Source: Rhododendron vialii (lineage: Eukaryota > Streptophyta > Magnoliopsida > Ericales > Ericaceae). Taken from it: DNA of 64,000 nucleotides. Below the pieces are notes generated by a model, which ran no database searches, was not told the DNA's origin, and saw nothing but the letters and a program-made list of their open reading frames with translations. How positions within the stretch are numbered: position 1 is the stretch's first letter; every line of letters starts with the position of its first letter. Below, piece by piece: positions 53,696 to 64,000 of this stretch. The position numbers and the translations under genes were made by a program. The stretch lies in assembly GCF_030253575.1 (NCBI RefSeq), contig NC_080560.1:14761001-14825000 (forward strand). Direction: 5' to 3'.

Positions 53696-54842
53696 ATGTA
53701 TGCAGTTGTTATTTTGTGTTTGGGTTTATGCGTTCCACATGCTGCAGCCAGCTCTATGAGTGCGGGAAACGAAACTGACCGACTAGCCTTGCATGCCTTC
53801 AAGACTAAAATAACCACCGATCCCTTCGGGGCTCTGAGCTCGTGAAACTGACCGAATAGCCTTGCTTGGCATGGGTAGTTTTGGTTCAGTGTACAAAGGA
53901 ATTCTTGATCAAGATCAAAAACTTGTAGCGGTGAAGGTATTAAACCTTCGATTCCGTGGAGCTTCCAAGAGTTTCATCGCCGAGTGTAAGGCCTTGAGGA
54001 GCATCAAACATCGAAATCTTGTCAAGGTTCTCAGTGCATGCTCAAGTATCGACTATCATGGTAATGATTTCAAAGCTCTTGTTTATGAGTTCATGGTTAA
54101 TGGGAGCCTAGAGGAGTGGTTGCATACAATTGAGAATGTCGATGAGGTCCATAATAACTTGAGGAATTTAAACCTTCTTCAGAGGCTAAATATTGCTATT
54201 GATGTTGCTTCTGCTCTTGATTATCTTCACAAACATTGCCCAGAACCAATAGTCCATTGTGATCTGAAGCCGAGCAATGTTCTTCTTGACAATGAAATGA
54301 CAGGACACGTAGGTGACTTTGGATTAGCAAGATTCCTTCTAGAATCAACCTTGGACTGTTCTGCAAATCAATCCAGTTCTATAGGAGTAAAAGGCTCTCT
54401 TGGTTATGTTGCTCCAGAATATGGCATGGGAAATGAAGTGTCACCATCTGGTGATGTGTACAGTTATGGCATCCTATTATTGGAGATGTTCACAGGGAAG
54501 AGACCTACTGATAATATTTTCAGTGATGGTCTGAGTCTCCACAACTTTGCTAAGGTAGATTTGCCTGCACAAATCCCAAGCATTGTTGATCCAATGATCT
54601 TTCAACAAAGGGAACAGGACGCGAGCACAAGCATCAACAATGCTCATAATCAGAGTTCTGATAGCAATCACAAGATTCTAGAGTGTTTGATTTCAATACT
54701 TAAACTTGGAGTCACCTATTCAGAAGAACTGCTGAGTGATCGACTAGCCATAAATGTGGTGGTTCCTCAGTTGCAAGTGATCAAGAACACTCTTCTTGGA
54801 GGCAGAAGAAGTGAACCAGTATTGCAGTATCATCATGAGTAG
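53696..54842 (+). pseudogene. LRR-XII type receptor kinase with ectodomain deleted
   Basis: The remnant joins the two ends of an Xa21/EFR/FLS2-like receptor kinase. The 5' piece (53696-53845) has a signal-peptide-like start MYAVVILCLGLCVP followed by the LRR N-cap NETDRLALHAFKTKITTDPFGALSS, then a stop. The 3' piece (open from 53862) begins inside the glycine loop GMGSFGSVYKG and runs through VAVKVLNL, the non-RD catalytic loop HCDLKPSN, GDFGLA, GYVAPEYG, GDVYSYGILLLEMFTGKRPTD and a normal C terminus (SDRLAINVVVPQL). Missing are all leucine-rich repeats, the membrane segment and the juxtamembrane part. The pieces are in different frames. The kinase piece alone is 324 codons from ATG 53871, with an intact domain apart from its very start. 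Full genes of this class encode about 1,000 residues. I judge it a pseudogene, though a soluble kinase product is not excluded. Confidence 0.85.
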
Positions 54843-54929
54843 GTATGACCCCTGCACTCTCTTAATGACAAAAGAATAAACCCTGCATAGGCATGTAACT
54901 TCAGTTTTTTTGGAGACTGAAGGTGAGGA

Positions 54930-55025
54930 TAGCACACGTGGTTTTGCTCGCCCATATAGGCACCTCCCTTCACCAAGGTGGTGAGTTCAACTCCCACCTC
55001 CCCCATCCCTCTCCATAGGATATCT
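54930..55025 (+). repeat. Possible tRNA-like SINE fragment
   Basis: Box A-like ATAGCACACGTGG and box B-like GGTGAGTTCAACTCCC are spaced about 50 bp apart. No tail or target duplication could be defined. Confidence 0.35.
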
Positions 55026-56148
55026 TAGAAATGGATTTGCCATGTCATTACAAGCATCTACAAGTCTAATATAGATGAGAGCATTTCTTTTTTGGTTCTT
55101 TCATCCTTCTATTTTTATTCCGTCAAATTGAAACAATTGTGTAATGGCTGGTTGTATATCAGGTACTGTAGACATCTCAACTAATTTCTCTTTCGATTAA
55201 AGCTACTCAATTGCTCACCCGAAATTGCCAGTAGAGATCGCTAGTTGTTGGAATACACTACCAGAATATCAAACGAGCATCTAGTCAACATGTCTCTTCT
55301 CAGTAAGCGGTACTTGCCTCTTACTCATCAAAACAGATGGAGTTGAACAAGCGAGTAACAATTTTTCTTCATAATATTTTCCATGGATCGACCCAATGCC
55401 TAAACATGTAAAAAAAATGCATCAATTATTACCTTGAAATGTCTATTTATATGGTTTTTTGTGAAAAAAAAAGAGGGCATACAATTGTATGAGTAACAAT
55501 ATGAATACAGTATACACTTCCAATAGTACTATGAATACAGTATACACCATAAGCAGCAGCAGCAGCAGCAAGAAGGTGTTTTATATTTCTTCACTCAATG
55601 CCAAGGAAGAAGGAAAATCCGAAATCTTGATTGTGGGCAGAGGAGAGTAATGCTTGTTCTCCAAGAAAGGAAGATGCTTCCAGCATGTAAACAATTTATA
55701 TGGTCCAGCTAGCTGGATGTCTTACGTAACAAAGGAGTATATAGAGTACGTAATAATTGGTTGTTTCAAGTACGTATGTTCCAAGGGAGGAAAAAAGAGG
55801 ATTGTTTAGCTGTTTAGCCTCTCTCTTTTTTTTTTCTTTTTTTTATTTTTTTTATTTTTTATGAACATCGCTAAATACACATGGGAGTGTGATGCTATCT
55901 TTACGATTTGTTAGTTTCAGGAAATGTATTTCTCGAAAACCAACAATGGTTTCTCATGATTGGTTGCACATTGCAAACAATGGTGCAGGAGACTACGGTA
56001 GTGATGGTGGCAGAGGTGGGAGCACAAGCGGTGGTGTGTGGCAGGATGGTGGTTGTCAATTCATTGAGAGGTAGAGGCAGTACCGTGTTGTGGTAGTAAT
56101 GCTGGCATGGGAAACGTTTTCACCAAATCAACAGAAGACATTTTCCTT

Positions 56149-56242
56149 TGATTGTTAGTTAGTTAGCTTAGCTATTCAGCAAGAGAATGGTTTTTGATTG
56201 TTAGTTAGTTAGCTTAGCTAATCAGCAAGAGAATGGTTACTA
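56149..56242 (+). repeat. 46-bp tandem duplication
   Basis: Two nearly identical copies of GATTGTTAGTTAGTTAGCTT followed by AGCTAWTCAGCAAGAGAATG, one base apart in the middle. Confidence 0.88.
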
Positions 56243-57402
56243 CGAGTACCAACCATCATGTATGTTCCTCACTGAAGCACAATACTTCAGGTAACGCGAA
56301 GCCCTGTTCTCATCCTCAGCGACGACAATAGCCCCGTTTGAAATTTTGTTGGCATCGAGATTCTGGACCAACAACCTCTGAAGGGTTTTAAACAAAGAAC
56401 CACTCTAGTTTTAATGATTTCAATCATATCCATCCACACGTTCAAGATCTCTCCCATTGAAGAGAATGCCATTCCTTGTCAATGTTAGGAATTGAACTCC
56501 TTGTTTAACTCACAACACTCTACAAATCTTGAAAACTAGAATCTTGAAAACTAGGATCATAGAAAATCGCAAGCAAACAGAAATAGCGTGTAACAAACAA
56601 GAAAAGAAAGAACACAAGATATACGTGAAAAACCTCAACGCGAGGAAAAACCATGGGAGCCACACCAATTCACTATGAAATCGAATCAAGAGTACAAGTC
56701 TTCTCGCAATCTCTCTGAGACTTGCGTTTTCTCTCGCTTCTCTGTTTTTCTCTAAAAACTCGTTAACGTAATTACGTAAAACTGCTGTGTAAAATAGGTT
56801 GGATCCTATACATAAATTGCACCCCAAGTCGTCCTTGAAATATCGTTTTCGCTGCAGTTCGGTGTGCTCCTACAGTCACATCCCGAACTGCGGCACTTTG
56901 TGCCGTGGGGGCTCCGCCCCCACACCTCCGAACTAAATCACTGCTGAAGGTTGTATACACTCCTTATAGTCAACTGTATTAATAGACCATATTGCTGCTG
57001 CAAATGGGCGCGACTCCCAGTTCAGTCCCAGCATCTATTTTCAACTCCCCTGTATCTATTCTGAATCCACCAAGCGTGTTGATTTCGAACATAACAAGTG
57101 CGAAATGGTTTTCTCAATTATGGATTATATTCCTCTTGGTCAATTCACTAGCACTAGGGATTTTTTCCTACATGACTAGCCACACAAAAATCTCCACTGG
57201 CTTAAGTTTTCTCCATATAAAGGCTGCACTGAGGCCCAATTCTAAATGTATCGTTACCAAGTGCAAATGATTGATTTAAACCATTAAGATATCAAGTCTT
57301 ACGATATTCACCATTATCACCGAAATCAGAGATCATTGGATACTGACAAGTAATCAAAGATATTTAGTGCGTCCGGATGCGTTAAAGTCTAATAATGTCA
57401 TG

Positions 57403-57610
57403 TTTTTTTTTTTGGTAACCAAGGAACAACCTTGCAGCTGAGCCACTATTGAACTCGACTGCGCAATCCAAACCTTGGGAGAAACTAGCACAACAATAAC
57501 CCACCGCCATGACCCCTACGTAAATCATGGTTTGTCTCCAGGGGGAATCAAACCTTGTTGAGTTGCAAGCGCAGGTTTGACCTGCGCCATGTTGACAACC
57601 CATGAGTGGT
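57403..57610 (-). mobile_element. SINE with perfect 15-bp target duplication
   Basis: A 208-bp element on the minus strand, flanked by the perfect direct repeat TCTAATAATGTCATG (57388-57402 and 57611-57625). Read on the minus strand it has a box A-like GTCAACATGGCGCAGG, a box B-like AGGTTTGATTCCCCC and the 3' end CTTGGTTACC followed by about 13 A residues. These are the hallmarks of LINE-mobilised, tRNA-derived SINEs. It is noncoding. Confidence 0.88.
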
Positions 57611-58324
57611 TCTAATAATGTCATGTTGATCAAATTGGATTAAAAAATTGATCATATATAGTAGCAAACAGTCTAAATTTCTTGGTTAACTAGATTAGTT
57701 TCAAATTATTTTATGGCTTCATCATAATCATCTAATTGCTCCAATTTGATCATTTAACCCGTCTTAATAAAATCAAACAGCCCATATGTTAGCTCATTAT
57801 TGTGGAAATTAGATAACATAAATATAGTGATTGTAATTACTGTCATATGGTACTGACATTGTTTGGCAAAAAATGTTAGTTTAAGATTTGTATTCATATC
57901 AACTTTCATAATGATTAAAGATTATGAAAATAATCAATAAATTACCGCAATAAAAAATAGAAAATATCAATTAAATTTAATGGTTTAGAAAATAAAAGGA
58001 TATTCTTAAAAACCTCAATTCTAGCTGACCCAAATTTACGTTGAACCGCATGTGAAAGCAGATAGAAGAGAGAGAAAAACTCATGAGAGTGATAGAAGAA
58101 TGGTAGCCATTTTCATTAATTAAAAATTAAATAATTAAGATTAGATTATTTCAAATTTAATGAAATATATAGAAGGTGCGTATGCTACAAAACATAAGTG
58201 CTGTGTACCAGAGGTCTTCCCCAACTGAGAAAATAGAAACAGAAAACCTTCCAAAACCCAGCAGCTACACATCGACTTTCATCTCTCTTCCCCTCTGTGT
58301 GCGCGTGAAACTAGACACAGAAAA

Positions 58325-58414
58325 ATGGAGAAAGCTAAGAACAGTAAGAACTCTTCAGCCATGTCTCTGCAGCAGTTCGTCTCCATCATGGCCCCTTTAA
58401 TCGATATGGAAAAG

Positions 58415-58460
<46 letters not shown>

Positions 58461-60192
58461 CGCCCCTTATATGTGCATATGTATTTGGTCCTTATTTTGG
58501 GAGAACACTTATCTAATCAATAGGAAATTTGAGGAATAATAATCTGTTGGATTAGGCTTCTGAATCATTACGCTTGTCAATATTTGCTTGCTCTCAACTC
58601 TTTCAGTTTTGTATTTCATAGAATTGCATTCTGTTGTGTTCCTTTTGCTAGAGTTTTGTTTCTTCTCATTTTGCCCTCTTGTTGGGTTGCTAATCTTGAG
58701 TAGAAATGGAAATCTGACTACTAATGAATAACGGAAACATTGGTTTATAAAATCTATCCAAGTTCAACATTTTCCCATTTGGGTTTGTGCCTGAAAACCA
58801 AGACTATCATGGGAGGGCGGGGATTAGATTTTTTCTAACTTAGTTTGGGAATGTGATTTCGGATGGGATCGTTCATCCGGAATCTTTCAGTTCATCCGAA
58901 CCTTGGAATCACATTCCCATTCGACGTCAAGATTGACGCCGTGGTTACAAATTATGTCCAACAATGGAGAAAACAAGTTCTGTAAACAGAACGCCTCTTG
59001 ATGTTACTGACGGGTTTCAGTTTCATATTACTGTTGCAGGAAGCTGAGATATCAGCTTCCATGACGTCAGGTGCAACAAGGAATTTGGATACTGCTCAGA
59101 AGAAGGGCTCCACCATTCTTAATTTGAAGTGTGTAGATGCTCAGGTAGCATGTTCTATATCTTCTAGCTGCTGCTGGTTTAAATTATTCAAATAATTTGG
59201 TTATTTTCTTATAATTTTGTTTTTTTCCCCTCATCGTAGACAGGATTAATGGGTAAAACTCTTCTTGAGTTTCAGTCCAACAAAGGCGATGTTCTTCCCG
59301 CACACAAGGTGAATTTTTGGCATCCACTCATTACTAATTTACTATACTTATACTCGTGGTTATTACATCTCATCTTGTAGTGTATGCTGGAGTATATTGA
59401 CAGGCCATGTTGAAATTGGTGATGTTTATAAGGTTGCCTCTTAAGTGAATAATGTTTCTCTCTGCCCCTTTCAGTTTGGAACTCATGACGTTGTTGTTTT
59501 AAAACCAAACAAGGCTGATCTAGGCTCCCCTCCGCTTGGTCAAGGCGTGGTTTACCGTCTGAAGGTAATTGTGCGATTATGGCTAGTTGCATTGATTATG
59601 GTGAATATTATTTTCATGAAGAACGTAATCATCTTCTACTTGTTCTGTCACCTGATATCTCGTTGGTTGATCAAACAGGATACATCAATTACTATCGCTT
59701 TTGATGATATCCCGGAGGATGGTTTAAATAGTCCTTTACGTCTTGAGAAACTGGCCAATGAGGTAAACTTTGCAGTTTTTCATTTTGTAAAAAAGTGTTT
59801 GTTTACTTAGCATTTGTTTGATGCAGCCAATTGCAAGAAGGTAGTGTTATGTCGCTATCAATGCTCATTCTAAGTAAAATCTTCATCTACCCCAAAAAAA
59901 TTTCATTTTATTTTTGCCTCGGTCAATGAAAATTGAAAATATCAGGATATAACTTTAGATGGTCTACGACACAAAGTAATTTTGATGAAAGAAGAATGGA
60001 TCACTTACATTTAATTTGTTTCTGTAGGTGACATACCGTAGGATGAAGGACACGTTGATTCAACTAAGTAAAGGAGTTCTGAAGGGTCCTGCTGCTGATT
60101 TAGTTCCTGTGTTATTTGGAGAGCGACTGCCAACAATGTCAAAGAAGGATGTTTCTTTCTCCCCATTTAACCCCAACCTTGATCACTCTCAG
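58325..60192 (+). CDS. IGHMBP2/SMUBP2-type helicase, first six exons only
   Basis: Homologue of the UPF1-like superfamily 1 helicase IGHMBP2 (Arabidopsis AT2G03270), which acts on RNA/DNA and is linked to translation. Exons: 58325-58414, 59040-59144, 59240-59308, 59475-59564, 59679-59762, 60028-60192, all phase 0, giving 201 residues. They cover the N-terminal beta-barrel region: SLQQFVSIMAPLIDMEKEAE, NLDTAQKKGSTILNLKC, TGLMGKTLLEFQSNKGD, FGTHDVVVLKPNKADLG, LRLEKLANEVTYRRMKDTL and LFGERLPTMSKKDVSFSPFN. The full protein is about 640 residues. The next exon should start just after NLDHSQ and soon reach the Walker A motif, but neither appears before the Copia element at 61231. The rest is either beyond the window, split by the retrotransposon, or lost. 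Confidence 0.9.
58417..58456. repeat. (CT)n microsatellite at the start of helicase intron 1
   Basis: About 20 CT dinucleotides beginning three bases after the exon-1 donor GT, unusually close to a 5' splice site. Confidence 0.93.
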
Positions 60193-61230
<1,038 letters not shown>

Positions 61231-61406
61231 TGTTAGATTATGGGTTTATTTGTATCTAGTATAATTATGTGTCTTATCATGTAATTAGTTTAAGTATCTA
61301 GGACCGTAGAGTAATTATTATACATCTTGTATATATATCTTACATTGAATGAAATCAACCCTAATGGGAATTTTCCTCTCCACTTACGTTATCTCTAAAT
61401 CAAACA
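61231..61406 (+). repeat. Copia 5' LTR, 176 bp
   Basis: Starts TGTTAGATTATGGG and ends CTAAATCAAACA (TG...CA), directly followed by the primer-binding site. A TATA-like GTATATATATCTTAC is at about 61,330. The 3' partner lies outside the window, so the borders rest on the TG/CA ends and the adjoining primer site. Confidence 0.85.
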
Positions 61407-61418
61407 TGGTATTAGAGC
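61407..61418 (+). promoter_or_regulatory. Copia minus-strand primer-binding site (tRNA-iMet type)
   Basis: TGGTATTAGAGC, one base different from the usual plant Copia site TGGTATCAGAGC, begins immediately after the LTR. Confidence 0.88.
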
Positions 61419-62131
61419 ATGGTAACGATATACCTGCGTAACCTATTTCGACGACCAGTCACGTTTTTTTCTTTGCCGATCGACATACCAGACCTAGACC
61501 ACACGAACCTTCACTGACCACGATACCTAAGGCTTCCTGTTTGGTCGATCACCCACGACTGTGCCTCCAACTAGCGTCTCCCATCTCTGTTGAGTCAACG
61601 ACAGACCTGTCCGACGCCGGAGTTGAAGACCCAGTTGATTACAGCCATCGTTGACCCTCGTTGGCCTTTCGTGATCGACACCCAACCTCCGACGTCCCTC
61701 GCTGGAGATTCATCAGCCCCCGGCGACTCTTATCTGGGTTGGTAATTCGAAGTTCCAGGGCAGTTCAGAACCAGATCTCTGTTTCACCCAACCTTCGGCC
61801 TTTGTTTTTTTGTTTTGGACAGCTTCTCTATGACCTCCGACAGGCACCGGGCACTCGCCATTCGCCGACGAGGTTAACTCAGCCAGCATCTGCACTCGCC
61901 AGCCATCATCGGTCCTCCTCTGACTCTTCTATTTGGACTGGGTCAGTTTAATTTTTTTGGTATTGGCCATCTGTTGTGAGGTGCTGTGAGGTATTGTGGA
62001 CTGGGTCAAGTCCACGACTAGGTCAACTTAATTTTTGTACTGTTTGGAGTTATTGGAGACTTTCTAAGGGTTGTCTGTCTTCTGTTCAGTCCAGCAACCT
62101 ATTTTTTACTTTGCCATTAACTCTTGTTGAA

Positions 62132-62815
62132 ATGTCGAAGGATAAACAAAAGGCTTCCGTTAGTACAAATAATGAGTTGAGTCGTGTAGGGACTATGGAT
62201 AACTATTCTCTAGATATTTGCCACATTAAGTTGGATGGTACCAATTATTTGATTTGGTCTCGTACTTTTACTTTGGCTATTGAGGCCAAAGGAATGTTAG
62301 AATTCATTGAGGGCCCTGTTACTCCACCTGTTGAGGCGGTTGAACTGAAAAAGTTTAAATCTCAGAAATCGTTAGTCATGACTTGGTTGTTTAATTCTAT
62401 GAGAGCTGATATTCGTCATACTTTCCTGCTCCTTGATACTCCACATCAGATTTGGACTACTGCAGCCCAAACCTATTCTCAACAAGGTAATGATGCACAG
62501 TGTTTTGAATTGCGGAAAAGACTTCGTACTATGGATCAACACAATCGATCTGTTGCTGTTTACTTTGCTGATCTTAGTGGGGCCTGGCAAGAATTTGATT
62601 ATTATCAGGGGTTTCAAGCAGTTTGCCCTGTTGATGCTGCTGCTTGGTTAAAAAGAATAGAGAAAGAGCGTGTGTATGACTTTCTTGCTGGTCTAGATGT
62701 GGAATATGATCCAATTAGAGTGCAGGTGTTGGGTCGTGTCCTGTTTCCATCTTTGGGAGAGGCCTATGCCATTGTTCAGCAGGAGGGGTGCTATGTTGCA
62801 AGCTCCTACTTCTGA
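62132..62815 (+). pseudogene. gag: Copia gag (UBN2-type capsid), first frame
   Basis: The ATG at 62132 opens MSKDKQKASVS, followed by the capsid region typical of plant Copia: YLIWSRTFTLAIEAKGM, VMTWLFNSMRADI, TAAQTYSQQGNDAQ, FADLSGAWQEFDYY, ERVYDFLAGLDVEYD and LGEAYAIVQQE. The reading frame is lost at about 62,785-62,795: capsid wording ends and the homologous continuation lies in the +1 frame. The TGA at 62813-62815 is therefore a frameshift artefact. Confidence 0.88.
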
Positions 62816-63550
62816 TCGTTCTGCCTTGGTTGCTATTCCGCAGGGACAGTTTGGGTCTGGCAGTGGAAAGACTCAGCCTGGTACTAGCAGTGGGACTATA
62901 GACCGTATGTCACTCCAGTGTGATCATTGCCACAACACTGGACATATCAAGGATTTTTGTTGGAAGTTACATGGTCGTCCTTCTCGTGGGCGAGGCAGTG
63001 GACGTGGAGGCCAAGGTCGTGGTCCTGGGCGTTCTCAGGCTCAGGCACATGTTTCAGAGTTTTCTACCTTGTCTGATTTTGGGTCCAGTACAGGAGTCCC
63101 ATCACCTTCTGATTCTACTGGTGGTTTCTCTCAGAGGGAGATGCAAGCTCTCAGACGTCTTATGGCTCGGGCTGACTCTTCCTCTACTATAGCTCCTACT
63201 TCTACAGCAGCTCTTACTGCATCCTATTTTGCTCATTCAGGTATTCCAGTTAGTGCATTTACAGCCTCCTCCGGTATCCCTTGGATTATTGATTCTGGTG
63301 CTTCAGATCATATGACAGGTTGCTCCTCTGTTTTTTACTCTTATTCTACTTGTTCTGGTAAGGATAAGGTGCGAATTGCCGATGGGTCATTCTCTGCTAT
63401 TTCAGGAAAAGGTTCCGTTCATTATTCTCCCTCGATCTCTCTCTCTTCAGTTCTCCATATTCCAAACTTTGCCACTAACCTTCTTTCAGTTAGTAGTTTT
63501 ACCCATTCTGCAAACTGTTCTGTGACATTTTTTCCTACTCACTGTCTTTC
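62790..63550 (+). pseudogene. Copia nucleocapsid and protease, second frame
   Basis: Continues the polyprotein one frame over. It contains the zinc knuckle CDHCHNTGHIKDFC (CX2CX4HX4C, about 62,919-62,960), an Arg/Gly-rich linker and the aspartic protease WIIDSGASDHMTG with its DSG active-site triad (about 63,281-63,320), followed by VRIADGS and LSSVLHIPNFATNLLSVS. The frame shifts again near 63,545-63,555, where family wording (QELETGKVIGSG) continues in the third frame. Confidence 0.88.
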
Positions 63551-63969
63551 AGGAACTGGAAACGGGAAAGGTGATTGGCAGTGGTAAAGCACATGGTGGT
63601 ATCTATTATCTCGAGCATGCAATTCATCCATCTCAGCCATCTTTGTCATGTGGAAAAGCTCTACATGCAGATATGAGTTCCACTCTTTCTTTGTTACATC
63701 GGTGGCACCGTAGATTAGGTCATCTCTCTTTTGGGATATTGGAGAAACTTTTTCCTACTTTAGTTAAACATTGTCCTAGGGATCAGTTTTTTTGTGAAGC
63801 TTGTGAGTTTGGAAAACATAAACGCTCTTTTTATGCACCTATTAATAAACGAAGTGATACTCCATTTATGGTTATCCATTCTGATGTTTGGGGTCATTCT
63901 CCTATTACTTCTTTAAAGGGCTATCAATGGTTTGTTACTTTTATTGGTTGTTATTCTTGTGCCACATGA
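63551..63969 (+). pseudogene. Copia GAG-pre-integrase and integrase start, third frame
   Basis: Contains GGIYYLE, the HHCC zinc motif (WHRRLGH ... CEACEFGKH) and the first catalytic-core aspartate in HSDVWGHSP. An in-frame TGA at 63967-63969 stands where a tryptophan is usual; the frame then continues with family wording to the window edge. The rest of the integrase is outside the window. Confidence 0.88.
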
Positions 63970-64000
63970 GTGTACTTACTCAAGTCAAAAAATGAAGTAT

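Larger units (their letters stand above)
54843..58324. other. Spacer between the kinase remnant and the helicase gene
   Basis: AT-rich with no recognised exon. It contains a possible SINE (54930-55020), a CAG-type triplet run (55553-55571), a 46-bp tandem duplication (56149-56242), a GC-richer block (56,800-56,940) of unknown origin and a clear SINE (57403-57610). The helicase leader lies at the right end. Confidence 0.55.
61231..64000 (+). mobile_element. Ty1/copia LTR retrotransposon, 5' part, decayed
   Basis: Order seen: 5' LTR (61231-61406), primer-binding site (61407-61418), untranslated leader with no long conserved frame (61,419-62,131), gag, nucleocapsid knuckle, aspartic protease, GAG-pre-integrase and the start of integrase. 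The order protease then integrase before reverse transcriptase identifies Ty1/copia. The short LTR suggests an Ale/Retrofit-like lineage, by inference. At least two frameshifts and one stop interrupt the polyprotein, so it cannot move by itself. Reverse transcriptase, RNase H and the 3' LTR lie beyond the window. Confidence 0.93.

Noticed and set aside
53871..54842. Intact receptor-like cytoplasmic kinase gene
   Set aside because: The open frame begins inside the glycine-rich loop and the upstream signal peptide/N-cap piece shows it is the rest of a deleted LRR receptor. I kept it as a pseudogene.
62372..62617. Minus-strand frame opposite Copia gag
   Set aside because: Shadow of the gag coding frame.

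Overview
The window is nuclear DNA from a flowering plant, most likely a eudicot. The genes contain many introns and are separated by AT-rich, repeat-filled spacers. All the recognisable proteins are plant-type: a plastid-targeted adenylosuccinate synthetase, an EGF-containing GT47 exostosin, a DUF248/PMT methyltransferase, an LRR-XII type receptor kinase and a Ty1/copia element. I cannot name the species from sequence alone. Gene names rest on my recognition of the protein families, not on a database search. Exon borders were worked out by hand from reading frame, splice dinucleotides and family fit.

Layout: (1) 2,779-16,582, minus strand: a 13-exon RPN13/ADRM1 proteasome ubiquitin-receptor gene, stretched to 13.8 kb by small DNA transposons in its introns. 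(2) 17-24.4 kb: a repeat-rich spacer with a SINE, a Mutator-like element with a perfect 9-bp target duplication, two related foldback elements and tandem repeats. (3) 24,425-32,084, plus: a 14-exon ExAD-like arabinosyltransferase gene. (4) 35,321-41,600, plus: a 9-exon PMT11-like pectin methyltransferase gene. (5) 43,541-48,870, plus: a 4-exon chloroplast adenylosuccinate synthetase gene with a GC-AG intron. (6) 53.7-54.8 kb, plus: a receptor-kinase gene whose whole ectodomain has been deleted. (7) 58,325-60,192, plus: the first six exons of an IGHMBP2/SMUBP2-type helicase gene. (8) 61,231 to the window end: the 5' part of a decayed Copia retrotransposon lying downstream of those exons.

The genes do not form an operon-like unit. 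ExAD-like and PMT11-like proteins both act on cell-wall polymers in the Golgi (extensin arabinosylation and pectin methylation). From memory, the ExAD and ADSS homologues also lie close together in Arabidopsis (AT3G57630 and AT3G57610), so part of this order may be ancestral. The helicase and proteasome genes are housekeeping genes.

I found no convincing new biological system. The points most worth a second look are the series of hAT-like insertions in RPN13 introns, several with clear 8-bp duplications; the Mutator-like element; the filler-DNA deletion junction in the receptor kinase; the GC-AG intron; the near-perfect palindromic elements; and the truncated or interrupted helicase gene.
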